Source: QYQD01 sp040754095 (GTDB lineage Bacteria; Desulfobacterota; QYQD01). Taken from it: a stretch of DNA of 64,000 nucleotides. Under the pieces are notes generated by a model that was given only the letters and a program-made list of their open reading frames with translations, was not told where the DNA came from and ran no database searches. Below are positions 34,799 through 43,639 of this stretch, piece by piece. Location: NCBI GenBank assembly GCA_040754095.1, contig JBFMFO010000009.1:30010-94009 (forward strand). The letters run 5' to 3'. A program made the translations under genes and the position numbers. Position 1 is the first letter of the stretch; each line of letters begins with the position of its first letter.

Positions 34799-36067
34799 GC
34801 CTTCTTTTTTATCCATTTTATCCACGGAAGAAGGCAGTGTCCGTTCTCCTTCCAGGTGCAAGGCCTGGCCGGTTATGCCGGCCATCTGGTCGTGTATCTT
34901 TTCTGCACGTCTGTGTGCCTCTTCATATTTGCGCTGGGCGAGGTCTATATTCCGACCTACGGCAGTAAACTGTTCGTAAAAGATGCCGAACAGTTTTTGC
35001 AATTCACCTATGCTGCCCCGTATCTCCTGCGCCTGTTTTTCAATATGGAATCCCCGTAACCCGAAGGCTATGGCCATAAGGTAGGCGTAGAAACTGTTAG
35101 GAGAAACGGGAACAACATGCCTTTCCAGGGCATAAGAGGCAATGGATTTTTCCTCTCCCAGTTGTTCGTCTTTTACGATTACTTCATAAAATACGTTTTC
35201 GGCCGGGATATACATGAGGGCGAAGTCATAAGTGCCTTCCTCAGGCCTTATATATTTACGGGCGATTTCATCTATCCTGGTCTTCACCGAAGTCATAAAT
35301 TCCCTTTTGGCTTTCTTACGTTCTGCTTCTGTTTCAGCCTGTCGCAGACGTCCAAAGCTCTCCAGGGGAAACTTGGCGTCCACCGGTACGGTGTTACTGC
35401 CTAAACGGATCAGGACATCTACTTTTTCCCCGGATTTAAAGGCATATTGCGCTTCGTAGTTGCGCTGGGGCAGTATCTGAGCCAGAAGGTCTTCCAGGAG
35501 ATATTCGCCGAGCCCTCCGCGTAGTTTAGGGGCCTTAAGGATATCCTGCAGCCGGCCGATATCCTTGCCCAGTTCCTGCATATTTTTAGCCGTTTCAAAT
35601 AGTTCCCCCAGGCGTAACTGAACCTTGGATATTACCTCCGTAGCCCCTTGTAACTGCCGGCCTATGTTCCCCTGGGTCTGGGTAAGTTGTTCGTTCATAG
35701 TCTGAAGGAGCCGCCCCAATTGATCATTAAGGGTGCGCGTAGTATCTTCCAGTCGTTGGTTCAGATTTTTTAATGTCTCCCCCTGCCCCTGGTTGAGTTG
35801 TGCGGTCAGTTCACCAAGCTGGGTATTGAATGTGCCCACTATGGCGGCGAACTGGGTTTGCACGGTTTCCAGATGCCTGACCTGACCTTGCGCCTGCTGG
35901 TCACGCATGTCACCTATTTGCCGTATTATTTCCAACAACTGCTCTTGTAAAAGGGAGGTGGTGGAGGTCTTTTCTTTCAGGGTGCGTATCTCCCGGAACA
36001 GTAATAAGGCCCCGATTCCGGCAATAAGCAGGATGGTCAGGAAGACAAGGATAGTTTCCGCAGTCAC
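34796..36067 (-). CDS. rmuC: DNA recombination protein RmuC
   Basis: A 423-residue protein. An N-terminal membrane helix (ILVFLTILLIAGIGALLLF) is followed by a glutamine-rich coiled coil (about 30-170) and the RmuC nuclease-like domain: LRGGLGEYLLEDLLAQILPQRNYEAQYAFKSGEKVDVLIRLGSNTVPVDAKFPLESF, which has the PD-(D/E)xK-like D...DAK motif. RmuC limits inversion between short inverted repeats and has been linked to phage defence. It stands alone on the minus strand. Confidence 0.92.
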   Translation of the reverse strand: MTAETILVFLTILLIAGIGALLLFREIRTLKEKTSTTSLLQEQLLEIIRQIGDMRDQQAQGQVRHLETVQTQFAAIVGTFNTQLGELTAQLNQGQGETLKNLNQRLEDTTRTLNDQLGRLLQTMNEQLTQTQGNIGRQLQGATEVISKVQLRLGELFETAKNMQELGKDIGRLQDILKAPKLRGGLGEYLLEDLLAQILPQRNYEAQYAFKSGEKVDVLIRLGSNTVPVDAKFPLESFGRLRQAETEAERKKAKREFMTSVKTRIDEIARKYIRPEEGTYDFALMYIPAENVFYEVIVKDEQLGEEKSIASYALERHVVPVSPNSFYAYLMAIAFGLRGFHIEKQAQEIRGSIGELQKLFGIFYEQFTAVGRNIDLAQRKYEEAHRRAEKIHDQMAGITGQALHLEGERTLPSSVDKMDKKEG

Positions 36068-36141
36068 GATTTAATCTCCGGAGATTTTTCTTTTTAGATT
36101 AATTAGTGTTCATCCGGAAACTGCCGTTTCCGGATTCACGC

Positions 36142-36214
36142 CATCAGCTATCAGCGGTCAGCTCTCAGCAAAAAATAAAGAAAAACAGCGTCTTAAGCTG
36201 AACGCTGACTGCTC
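36142..36214. repeat. Short periodic intergenic word repeat
   Basis: Runs of the words TCAGC/GCTGA in both orientations (CAGCTATCAGCGGTCAGCTCTCAGC then GCTGAACGCTGACTGC) with a period of 7-8 bases. The same type is at 41461-41493, 50285-50328 and 51905-51945; the remainder of 36068-36350 shows no gene. Confidence 0.5.
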
Positions 36215-36350
36215 CATCCGAATTTTTTAGTTTTTGGATGGAAACCAATTATAAGTTTACTTATAGCCCATTTTTCTTATATTTTCCATTTTAAATCCCC
36301 CAAAGCCTCTTCTTGCCAAAAAAGGGGGGGACATTAGGGCGACAACTCCC

Positions 36351-36378
36351 TTGACATTAAGCAGAGGATGACTATTTA
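36351..36378 (+). promoter_or_regulatory. Promoter of hsp20
   Basis: TTGACA (36351-36356), 16 bp, then TATTTA (36373-36378). It resembles the vegetative sigma factor consensus. A preceding CCC (CCCTTGACA) also recalls the heat-shock -35, but no CCCCAT -10 is present. Confidence 0.5.
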
Positions 36379-36416
36379 ATGATAATATCAGGGGTAAGCC
36401 CAACTAAGGAGGCAGT

Positions 36417-36848
36417 ATGGCAATTATTACCATCCGCACCGGCAGGATATTGGGAGATATCCATCGGGATATGCTCAAAATGGTGGGCGACGTCTTCAAG
36501 ACGGCTGGAATGATGCCGCCTAATAGGGCCTGGGTCCCGGCGGTGGATATCTATGAGACCGAGAAAGAGGTCATGGTCCTGGTTGAAGCGGCGGGAGTCA
36601 GGCAGGAAAGTCTGGATATAACCCTGTATAAGGACCTGCTCCGGATCGCCGGCCTGCGTGAAGGCGAGAGCGGCTCCCGGTCCACCAGAAAATTTTACCG
36701 GATGGAGATAGCCTATGGCGCCTTTGAGCGGGTGTTAAGGCTTCCTTCTGCCGTGGAAAGTGATGAGGCCGCGGCCTCCTATAAAAATGGTCTGTTATCC
36801 ATAACCCTGCCTAAAATCAGAAAGACCCATCATGTGGAGATCGCATAG
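36417..36848 (+). CDS. Small heat-shock protein, Hsp20 family
   Basis: A 143-residue alpha-crystallin-domain chaperone. WVPAVDIYETEKEVMVLVEAAGV opens the domain; ALR-type RMEIAYGAFERVLRLPSAVESDEAAASYKNGLLSITLPKI has the G-x-L motif of the last strand. It binds unfolding proteins without ATP. AAGGAGGCAGT precedes the ATG. The lon gene follows 42 bp later, so a proteostasis operon is likely. Confidence 0.95.
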   Translation: MAIITIRTGRILGDIHRDMLKMVGDVFKTAGMMPPNRAWVPAVDIYETEKEVMVLVEAAGVRQESLDITLYKDLLRIAGLREGESGSRSTRKFYRMEIAYGAFERVLRLPSAVESDEAAASYKNGLLSITLPKIRKTHHVEIA

Positions 36849-36890
36849 AGGTTGCAGTGACTTTAACCTTACAAGGAGTAGATAAAGCTC

Positions 36891-39269
36891 ATGACTGAAC
36901 AAAAAGAAGAAATAAAGGTCGAAGAGATACGGGATGAAGGCATTAAATGGCCTGAAGAATGGCCGGTAATTCCGGTGGAAGACACCGTCCTTTTCCCACA
37001 GATGGTTATCCCTTTGACTATATCGGATAAGAAACTGGTCAAGCTCATTGATGATGCCCTTTCCGGCGAGCGTCTGGCGGCCGTATTTACAACCAAGTCT
37101 GAACCTAAGGGGGAACTCTATGATGTGGGGACCTCGGCTCAAATCCTGCGCATGATGAAGGTCCAGGAAGACCAGGTGCGCCTGCTGGTGCAGGGGGTGG
37201 CCCGCATGCGGAATGCAGGCATAACCTCCACGGAGCCGTATATGAAGGCCCGGTTAGAACGTCTATATGATAAGGTGGCTAAAGACAAAGAGGCCGAGGC
37301 CCTTGTTTATAACCTGCGCAATCTCTTTCAAAAGATATTGGAATTGAGCCCCCACATCCCTTCTGAATTGGGTACAATTGCCTTAAATATCGAGGATCCG
37401 GGGACCCTGTCGGATATGATTGCTTCCAGTCTGAATATCTCCATATCCGAACGCCAGGACATACTGGAGACCCTGGAGGTCAAGTCCAGACTGGAAAAGG
37501 TGATGCGGCTGGTTACCCGGCAGACAGAGATTCTGGAGCTTGGCCGAAAGATACACACCCAGGTCAAGGGGGAAATTGATAAGACGCAGCGGGAATATTA
37601 CCTGCGGGAGCAGTTAAAGGCTATTAAAAAGGAGTTGGGTGAAAAGGATGAACTGAGCGTCGAGATAGATGAAATGCGCACCAAGATAGAGGAGAAGAAG
37701 CTTCCCGAGGTAGTAAATAAAGAGGCTATGCGCGAACTCGACCGTCTGGCCAGGATGCACCCCTCTTCGGCCGAATATACGGTAGCCAGGACATATCTGG
37801 ACTGGATTCTGGATCTGCCCTGGCATGAAAGCACCGAGGATAGTCTGGACATAGCGGATGCCCAGAAGATATTGGACGAAGATCATTATGATCTGGAGAA
37901 GGTAAAGAAACGGATTATTGAGTATCTGGCGGTAAGAAAGCTCAAGGCCGACATGAAGGGTCCCATCCTCTGTTTTGTCGGACCGCCCGGTACGGGTAAG
38001 ACTTCCCTGGGACGATCTGTGGCCAGGGCCCTGGGGAGAAAGTTTATGCGCATCTCCCTGGGCGGGGTGCGGGATGAAGCAGAGATCCGGGGGCACCGGA
38101 GAACCTATATCGGGGCCTTGCCCGGCCGTATTATCCAGGGCATACGTCGGGCCGGTTCCAATAATCCGGTTTTTGTCCTGGATGAGATAGATAAGCTTGG
38201 CGCCGATTTCAGGGGAGATCCGGCCTCGGCCCTTCTGGAGGTATTGGACCCGGAACAAAATAATACGTTTTCCGATCATTACCTGGATGTTCCGTTTGAC
38301 CTCTCCAAGGTTATGTTCATTACGACCGCCAACCTCCTGGATACGGTTCCGCCTGCCCTCCTCGACCGCATGGAGGTCCTGGAGTTGCCCGGTTACACTG
38401 ATGAAGAGAAGGTGCGGATCGCCCAGAAATACCTTATCCCCAGGCAACTGGCTGAGCATGGCCTGAAATCTAGACAGGTGCGCCTTGAGAAGAAGGCCAT
38501 ACAAAAGATTATAAGCGAATATACCCGCGAGGCCGGCCTAAGGAATCTGGAACGGGAGGTTGCCGCTATCTGCCGCGGCATTGCCAAGAAAGTGGCTGCC
38601 GGTGAGATGGAGAAGTTTGCAGTGCGTGCCGAGGCGGTGCCGGAGTTCCTGGGGCCGCCACAGTTTTACCCGGAGGTGGCGGATCGTACGGCTGTGGCCG
38701 GAGTGGCTACCGGACTGGCCTGGACACAGGCCGGCGGTGAGATCCTTTTTATTGAGGCGACAAAAATGAAAGGCAATGGCCGGTTATTGCTCACCGGAAA
38801 GTTGGGCGAGGTGATGAAAGAGTCGGCGGAAACGGCCTTGAGCTTTGTCCGCTCCAAGGCCGGAGGTCTGGGAATCGACGAGGATTTGTTTGAGAAAAAT
38901 GATATACACATCCATGTGCCGGCGGGCGCTATCCCTAAAGACGGGCCTTCCGCCGGCGTGGCCATATTTACCGCCCTGGTGTCTCTTTTGACCAATAAGC
39001 CGGTCAACAGCCAGGCAGCTATGACCGGGGAGATAACCCTGCGCGGCCGCATCCTGCCGGTAGGGGGTATAAAGGCCAAGGTCTTGGCGGCCAGCCGGGC
39101 CGGAATAAAGACGATTATTCTTCCGAAGCGAAACGAGAAGGACATGGAAGAGATCCCGGACGATGTTAAAAAGGGCCTGGATTTTAAATTCTTGACAAGG
39201 ATGGAGGAGATTATTCCCATAGCCTTTGCCGGGAAGGGTTCCAACCGGCGGAAGGGTCGGCATGCCTGA
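36891..39269 (+). CDS. lon: ATP-dependent protease Lon
   Basis: A 792-residue protease. The N-terminal substrate domain (WPVIPVEDTVLFPQMVIPL) is followed by a coiled coil, the AAA+ domain with Walker A GPPGTGKT and Walker B VFVLDEIDKL, and the serine-lysine peptidase domain: PKDGPSAGVAIFTAL holds the catalytic Ser and GGIKAKVLAASRAGIK the catalytic Lys. Length is typical of LonA. It follows hsp20 and overlaps the PHP gene by eight bases. Confidence 0.97.
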   Translation: MTEQKEEIKVEEIRDEGIKWPEEWPVIPVEDTVLFPQMVIPLTISDKKLVKLIDDALSGERLAAVFTTKSEPKGELYDVGTSAQILRMMKVQEDQVRLLVQGVARMRNAGITSTEPYMKARLERLYDKVAKDKEAEALVYNLRNLFQKILELSPHIPSELGTIALNIEDPGTLSDMIASSLNISISERQDILETLEVKSRLEKVMRLVTRQTEILELGRKIHTQVKGEIDKTQREYYLREQLKAIKKELGEKDELSVEIDEMRTKIEEKKLPEVVNKEAMRELDRLARMHPSSAEYTVARTYLDWILDLPWHESTEDSLDIADAQKILDEDHYDLEKVKKRIIEYLAVRKLKADMKGPILCFVGPPGTGKTSLGRSVARALGRKFMRISLGGVRDEAEIRGHRRTYIGALPGRIIQGIRRAGSNNPVFVLDEIDKLGADFRGDPASALLEVLDPEQNNTFSDHYLDVPFDLSKVMFITTANLLDTVPPALLDRMEVLELPGYTDEEKVRIAQKYLIPRQLAEHGLKSRQVRLEKKAIQKIISEYTREAGLRNLEREVAAICRGIAKKVAAGEMEKFAVRAEAVPEFLGPPQFYPEVADRTAVAGVATGLAWTQAGGEILFIEATKMKGNGRLLLTGKLGEVMKESAETALSFVRSKAGGLGIDEDLFEKNDIHIHVPAGAIPKDGPSAGVAIFTALVSLLTNKPVNSQAAMTGEITLRGRILPVGGIKAKVLAASRAGIKTIILPKRNEKDMEEIPDDVKKGLDFKFLTRMEEIIPIAFAGKGSNRRKGRHA

Positions 39270-40110
39270 TCTGATCGATCTCCATTGCCATACCACGGCC
39301 TCGGATGGAAGTCTGACCCCGTCTGAACTGGTACGCAAGGCGAAGGAATGCGGCCTCAAGGCCGTGGCCATCACCGATCATGATACGGTGGAAGGCGTGG
39401 GTGAGGCCCTGGCTGAGGGGGAGAGGCTTAATTTCGAGGTTATACCCGGTATCGAGATCAGCGCGGAGATCCCATCCGGTTCCATGCACATACTGGGTTA
39501 TTTTATCGACCATAACTCTTCAGAACTGCTTGCGGTGCTTCGGAAGTTGCAGGATTCACGGGAGACCCGTAATCATCGAATAATAGAGAAACTCCATTCC
39601 CTGTGCATGGAGGTGAGCTACGCAGAGCTTTTGCAGGTGGCCGGAGGCGGGCAGGTAGGCCGGCCGCATATTGCCGAGCTCCTTGTTCGGAAGGGGTTTG
39701 TCCGCAGTTTAAAAGAGGCCTTTGATATCTATCTCAAAAAGGGGCGGCCGGCTTATGTAGAGAAATTTCGCTTTACGCCGGCAGAGGCCGTTAAAATCAT
39801 TACCCGGGCCGGTGGGATGGCGGCGCTGGCCCATCCCGGATCTTTAAATAAATCTCTGGAAGAGGTGGAGAAGGTGGTAGGAGAGTTGGAAGCTGATGGT
39901 CTCAAGGGATTGGAGGTCTTCTATACCGAACATACACCGGAACAGACGCGGGGCTATCAAAGGATCGCCGGCAGGCATCATCTTATACCTACCGGAGGTT
40001 CGGACTATCATGGGGCCTATAAGCCGGGCATTGAACTGGGCCGGGGACGGGGAAGTCTGCGCATTCCCTATGCGTTGCTGGCTGATATGAAGAAAAAAAT
40101 GGGCAGGTGA
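39262..40110 (+). CDS. PHP-domain phosphoesterase
   Basis: A 282-residue metal-dependent phosphoesterase of the PHP family. DLHCHTTASDGSLTPSELV, ITDHDTVEG, GIEISAE, GGMAALAHPG and PTGGSDYHG give the histidines and aspartates of the trinuclear site. Closest in layout to the YciV/RNase AM group that degrade short oligonucleotides or 3',5'-bisphosphonucleotides. The ATG at 39262 overlaps the end of lon by eight bases, which couples their translation. Confidence 0.9.
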   Translation: MPDLIDLHCHTTASDGSLTPSELVRKAKECGLKAVAITDHDTVEGVGEALAEGERLNFEVIPGIEISAEIPSGSMHILGYFIDHNSSELLAVLRKLQDSRETRNHRIIEKLHSLCMEVSYAELLQVAGGGQVGRPHIAELLVRKGFVRSLKEAFDIYLKKGRPAYVEKFRFTPAEAVKIITRAGGMAALAHPGSLNKSLEEVEKVVGELEADGLKGLEVFYTEHTPEQTRGYQRIAGRHHLIPTGGSDYHGAYKPGIELGRGRGSLRIPYALLADMKKKMGR

Positions 40111-40123
40111 GGTAATACGGGTC

Positions 40124-40696
40124 TTGAAAGTAATCGGCATCTATTCCAGCCCGCGGGCCGGCGGCAATTCGGATCTTCTGCTTAAAGAGATGCTGCGCGG
40201 GACTGCCGAGGCCGGGGCATCAGTTGAAGAAATATTTCTCCGGGAGTTCCACTTTGCTCCCTGTGTGGAATGTGGGTCCTGCAACGAGACCGGCGAATGT
40301 GTGGTCCAGGATGATATGCAGTTGATCTATCCCGGACTGGAAGCTGCAGACCGTATTATTATCGCCTCACCGGTATTTTTCTACAGTGTTACGGCCCAGC
40401 TCAAGGCCATGATCGACCGCGGCCAGGCCCTGTGGTGCAAGAATGCCTATCTCCGCCGGATTCCGGCGCCGGAGGTGAGCGGCCGCAAGGGTTTTTTCCT
40501 GTCTGTAGGCGGCACCAAAGGCAAAAATCTTTTTGATTGTTCGGTCACCACTGTGCGTGTCTTTTTTGAATCCATCGGCATTGCCTTTGCCGGATACCTG
40601 GGTTATCGCCGGATTGACCGTAAAGGGGCCATACTGGAACATCCGACCGCCTTGGCCGAGGCCTTTGAGGCCGGAAAGAGGTTTTGCCGGGAATGA
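40124..40696 (+). CDS. NADPH-dependent FMN reductase-like flavoprotein
   Basis: A 190-residue flavodoxin-fold protein. SPRAGGNSDLLLKEML is the FMN phosphate loop; CVECGSCNETGECVVQDDM is the cysteine cluster typical of iron-sulfur flavoproteins of anaerobes, which may bind a [4Fe-4S] cluster. IIASPVFFYSVTAQLKAMIDR is the flavin-binding segment. A TTG start at 40124 with GAGGT upstream is the only fitting start. It lies 13 bp after the PHP gene and overlaps the next gene by four bases. Confidence 0.88.
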   Translation: MKVIGIYSSPRAGGNSDLLLKEMLRGTAEAGASVEEIFLREFHFAPCVECGSCNETGECVVQDDMQLIYPGLEAADRIIIASPVFFYSVTAQLKAMIDRGQALWCKNAYLRRIPAPEVSGRKGFFLSVGGTKGKNLFDCSVTTVRVFFESIGIAFAGYLGYRRIDRKGAILEHPTALAEAFEAGKRFCRE

Positions 40697-41460
40697 TCGA
40701 GGTTATCGTAGCCGGTTCCGGTACCGGCGCCCCGTCTCTGCGCCGGGCCGCGCCCGCTACCTGTGTTCGTCACAACAATTACACACTGCTTCTCGATTGT
40801 GGCTCGGGTACGCTGCGTCAGCTACTAAAGGTCGGGATTTCCCCTGAACAAATCGATGCCATTTTCTTAAGCCATTTTCATCCCGATCATGTGGGAGACT
40901 TGGTGCCCTTTCTTTTTGCGACCAAATATAACCTCGGCTACCGGCGCACCGTACCGTTTACTATATTAGCGCACGGCCGGGTTACCAGCCTGTATGAAGA
41001 CATGAAGAGCGCCTTTGGCCATTGGGTGGTGCTGCCGTCAGGCCTTATGCAGGTTCAAGAACTGGAAGCAGACACAAGGAAGATTATACTTCCGGGCGGC
41101 CTGGAACTGAGTTTTTCTCCAGTGCCGCACACCCCTGAGAGCCTGGCCGTTCGTATCGCTACAGAGGATGGCCGGTCGATAGTCTATTCCGGGGACACGG
41201 ATTATTCGGCTGGTTTGATTGAACTGGCTAAAGATGCGCATCTCTTTATCTGCGAGTGCTCCTGTCCTGAAGGTATGAAGGTAGAAGGGCACCTGACCCC
41301 CTCCCTGGCTGGCCGGATGGCTGCGGAGGCCGGCTGCAAGCGGCTGATGCTGACGCATTTTTATCCGATCTGCGATGATAGTAATTTAATCGAACCCTGC
41401 CGCCGCCATTATGATGGTGAATTAATTATAGCCGAAGATTTAACGAGACTTATTATTTGA
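40693..41460 (+). CDS. MBL-fold hydrolase, RNase Z-like
   Basis: A 255-residue metallo-beta-lactamase-fold enzyme. VAGSGTGAPSLRRAAPATCVRH and LLLDCGSGTLRQLL are strands seen in RNase Z/ElaC-like proteins; SHFHPDHVGDL is the HxHxDH metal motif, YSGDTDYS and LTHFYP supply the other ligands. It lacks a clear exosite arm, so it may not be a tRNA 3' endonuclease. The ATG at 40693 overlaps the preceding TGA (ATGA). Confidence 0.88.
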   Translation: MIEVIVAGSGTGAPSLRRAAPATCVRHNNYTLLLDCGSGTLRQLLKVGISPEQIDAIFLSHFHPDHVGDLVPFLFATKYNLGYRRTVPFTILAHGRVTSLYEDMKSAFGHWVVLPSGLMQVQELEADTRKIILPGGLELSFSPVPHTPESLAVRIATEDGRSIVYSGDTDYSAGLIELAKDAHLFICECSCPEGMKVEGHLTPSLAGRMAAEAGCKRLMLTHFYPICDDSNLIEPCRRHYDGELIIAEDLTRLII

Positions 41461-41493
41461 TAGCTGATGGCTGACTGCTGATCGCTGAAAGCT
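41461..41493. repeat. Short periodic intergenic word repeat
   Basis: TAGCTGATGGCTGACTGCTGATCGCTGAAAGC in overlapping 19-base or shorter units of the word GCTGA, period about 7-8 bases. It lies between two convergent genes. Confidence 0.5.
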
Positions 41494-41498
41494 TAATC

Positions 41499-42485
41499 TT
41501 ACTTGCGGCGGGTAATTATGTAATCCGCCAGGCCCAGAAGTATATCTTTGGTCGGAGAGGGGGGGAAGATGGAGAGGCTATCCTTTGCCCTTTCGATCGA
41601 TTTCTGTGCCCGGGCATAAGCATAGTCAAAACCGCCATATTTTTCAATCAGTCCGCGTGCGGTGATGAAATCGTCCTGACTGATGTGCTCCTGCATGAAC
41701 AGTTCTCTCAGCTTACCATTGTCAGCCTTCGTGCTCTTACCCAGGGCAGAGATAAGAGGCAGGGTGACCTTGCCCTCGCACAGATCATTTCCTACTTTTT
41801 TGCCGAACTCCTTTATGTCTGCCGTATAGTCCAGGACATCGTCGGTCAACTGGAAGGCTATCCCCAGACTTTCACCATAGGAGCGCATGGCCTCTTCTTT
41901 TTCAGCAGGCACGTCGCCCAGGATAGCGCCTACCTCACAGGCGGCGGCCATGAGAACGGCCGTTTTGCGGTGGATGACCTGCATGTATTCGTCTTCGGTA
42001 ATTTCAAGGTTTTCGGCATTGAGCAATTGCAGGACTTCCCCCTCGGCCATGAGGGTGGTGGCCTTTAAGAGGGCCTCCATGATGCGGATATTGCCCCGGA
42101 GGGCAGAAATGAACAGGGATTTTGAATAAAGGAAATCGCCGACCAGGATGACTGCCTGATTTCCATAGACATCTTTGGCCGGGGCCTTTCCCCTGCGTAT
42201 TTCCGCATTATCTACCACGTCGTCGTGTAAGAGCGTGGCTGCATGGAGGTATTCAAAAATGGCGGAAAGGTCAAACTTGTGGTCACCGTGATAGTCGCAC
42301 ATCCGGGCCGATAGGACCATCAGGAGCGGACGAATGCGCTTGCCCCCGCTAAATAATATGTAGCGGCTGACGTTCGATATAAAAGGCACATGGGAGGACA
42401 GATTGTGAGCTACGGCCGCTTCAATACGCTGAAGATCGTCTTTTACTAAGGATAAGAAATGGTTACCGTTCACGGCGTGCAACAT
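41499..42485 (-). CDS. ispB: Polyprenyl diphosphate synthase
   Basis: A 328-residue trans-prenyltransferase. GGKRIRPLLMVL is the first conserved region, LHDDVVDNAEIRRG the first aspartate-rich motif, QLTDDVLDYTAD the second, and GNDLCEGKVTLPLI the region after it. Small residues before the first motif suggest a long product such as octaprenyl diphosphate for the side chain of menaquinone. The symbol is by family; chain length is not proven. Confidence 0.92.
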   Translation of the reverse strand: MLHAVNGNHFLSLVKDDLQRIEAAVAHNLSSHVPFISNVSRYILFSGGKRIRPLLMVLSARMCDYHGDHKFDLSAIFEYLHAATLLHDDVVDNAEIRRGKAPAKDVYGNQAVILVGDFLYSKSLFISALRGNIRIMEALLKATTLMAEGEVLQLLNAENLEITEDEYMQVIHRKTAVLMAAACEVGAILGDVPAEKEEAMRSYGESLGIAFQLTDDVLDYTADIKEFGKKVGNDLCEGKVTLPLISALGKSTKADNGKLRELFMQEHISQDDFITARGLIEKYGGFDYAYARAQKSIERAKDSLSIFPPSPTKDILLGLADYIITRRK

Positions 42486-42762
42486 AGTCTAAAAACAAGA
42501 CGTTGTCAAAAAGATTCTCCTTTAAGCTTCTTATTAGGATTTTTATTAATGCAACTGATTGAACATGCATAGCGAGCGCATTCCCCGCAGCTTGCCATCC
42601 AGGTCCCGCACAAGGGCAGACGAGGACGTCGACCCTGGCGGGCAGGGAGCTTCAATAAGGAGGTATTTAAGAGCAAGGCAGATTGGGAGAAGTTTCTTTC
42701 CTATCCCAAATGGAAAATAAGTTAAAATTGTGAAAAATGAAGTTCTGACCCCTGACCTAAGA

Positions 42763-43260
42763 TTACGCCAGAAGCTTAGTGCCAAAATAACGATGGCTAA
42801 ATCTCCTTCTTTCCAGGAGGTAAAGGGTTATGACCATTAACAGCCAAAACGTATTAAATATAATGTGCCAATGGCTTGTGCTGGTGAGTATGCTGTCTTC
42901 AGCAAAACAGCCACAATAAAATTCCAGGCCCCGGGCAATGTTAAGGCCGGTAACCAGAATAAATAATACCAGCAAACCGCTCTGCATGATTATACAGGCC
43001 CTCACGAAGATGCCGGCCAAAATGAAGATTCCTGTCCAGAACTCGATCCAGGGTAATATCACCGCCGTCATATTTATCAACCAATAAGGTAGTACCTCAT
43101 AATTTACAATTATTTCTTTAAATCGGGTGGCGTCCTGAATCTTGGCGAGGCTTGCATATATGAACAGGCCGCCCAGGCAGAGTCTCAACAGAAAAATGAT
43201 AATAACTCGCCTCGGGATCGGCCATCTCTTGGGAACCCACCTTAAGGTTACAAAGGCCAT
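42763..43260 (-). CDS. MauE/DoxX-type membrane protein
   Basis: A 165-residue protein with four predicted membrane helices: VIIIFLLRLCLGGLFIYASLAKI, LPWIEFWTGIFILAGIF, GLLVLFILVTGLNIARG and the last helix. GLEFYCGCF carries the pair of cysteines (C-G-C) seen in MauE-like proteins, which support disulfide formation or periplasmic redox maturation. A start at 43260 follows AGGTGGAAA; longer frames lack a ribosome site. No maturation partner is next to it. Confidence 0.8.
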   Translation of the reverse strand: MAFVTLRWVPKRWPIPRRVIIIFLLRLCLGGLFIYASLAKIQDATRFKEIIVNYEVLPYWLINMTAVILPWIEFWTGIFILAGIFVRACIIMQSGLLVLFILVTGLNIARGLEFYCGCFAEDSILTSTSHWHIIFNTFWLLMVITLYLLERRRFSHRYFGTKLLA

Positions 43261-43462
43261 TTTCCACCTGATTAATTTTTGCGACGAATCATAAATCAAG
43301 CTGTTGTTATAAGAACTTAAGGGGCTTAATACCCTTAATACAATGATCGGCAAGACTAAAAAATAAGTTTAATCAGGTGAAAAGTATCAACTTATATCAC
43401 TTTCTTGCTGTGATTTGGGACGGTGGATTTTACGGGCGGGATATAGGGGACGGCATCAAAAA

Positions 43463-43628
43463 TAAGTGATATTTTTCAACAACATCCTCATATTCTCCTG
43501 AAGCAGAACACTGTGGATCAGGATTCACCATCCGGCCACGGCCCGATGATTTCCGCGAACCGCCCGGTGCGGACCCGCACGCCGGGTGGTGTGGGGGCTG
43601 GGGGCTAAACACCCCCGGCTACCCGATT
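43463..43628 (+). mobile_element. Group II intron 3'-end fragment 1
   Basis: 43557-43590 folds like intron domain V (ACC/GGT, CCCGG/CCGGG, TGCG/CGCA with a CG bulge), followed by a GGGGG...CCCCC domain VI-like hairpin and the end CGGCTACCCGATT, typical of group II introns. The first 40 bases (TAAGTGATA ... CATATTC) recur in fragment 2. No reverse transcriptase is present. It ends 12 bp from the stop codon of the minus-strand gene at 43640. Confidence 0.6.
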
Positions 43629-43639
43629 GGACCATCATT

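Noticed and set aside
36142..36214. Periodic repeats considered as a CRISPR array
   Set aside because: Period is only 7-8 bases, units are degenerate, and there are no spacers or cas genes.
37614..38504. 296-codon frame antisense to lon
   Set aside because: Shadow of the lon AAA+ coding region; no ribosome site and no homology pattern.
42546..42785. 79-codon minus-strand frame between ispB and the MauE-like gene
   Set aside because: No ribosome site and no conserved pattern; left as intergenic.
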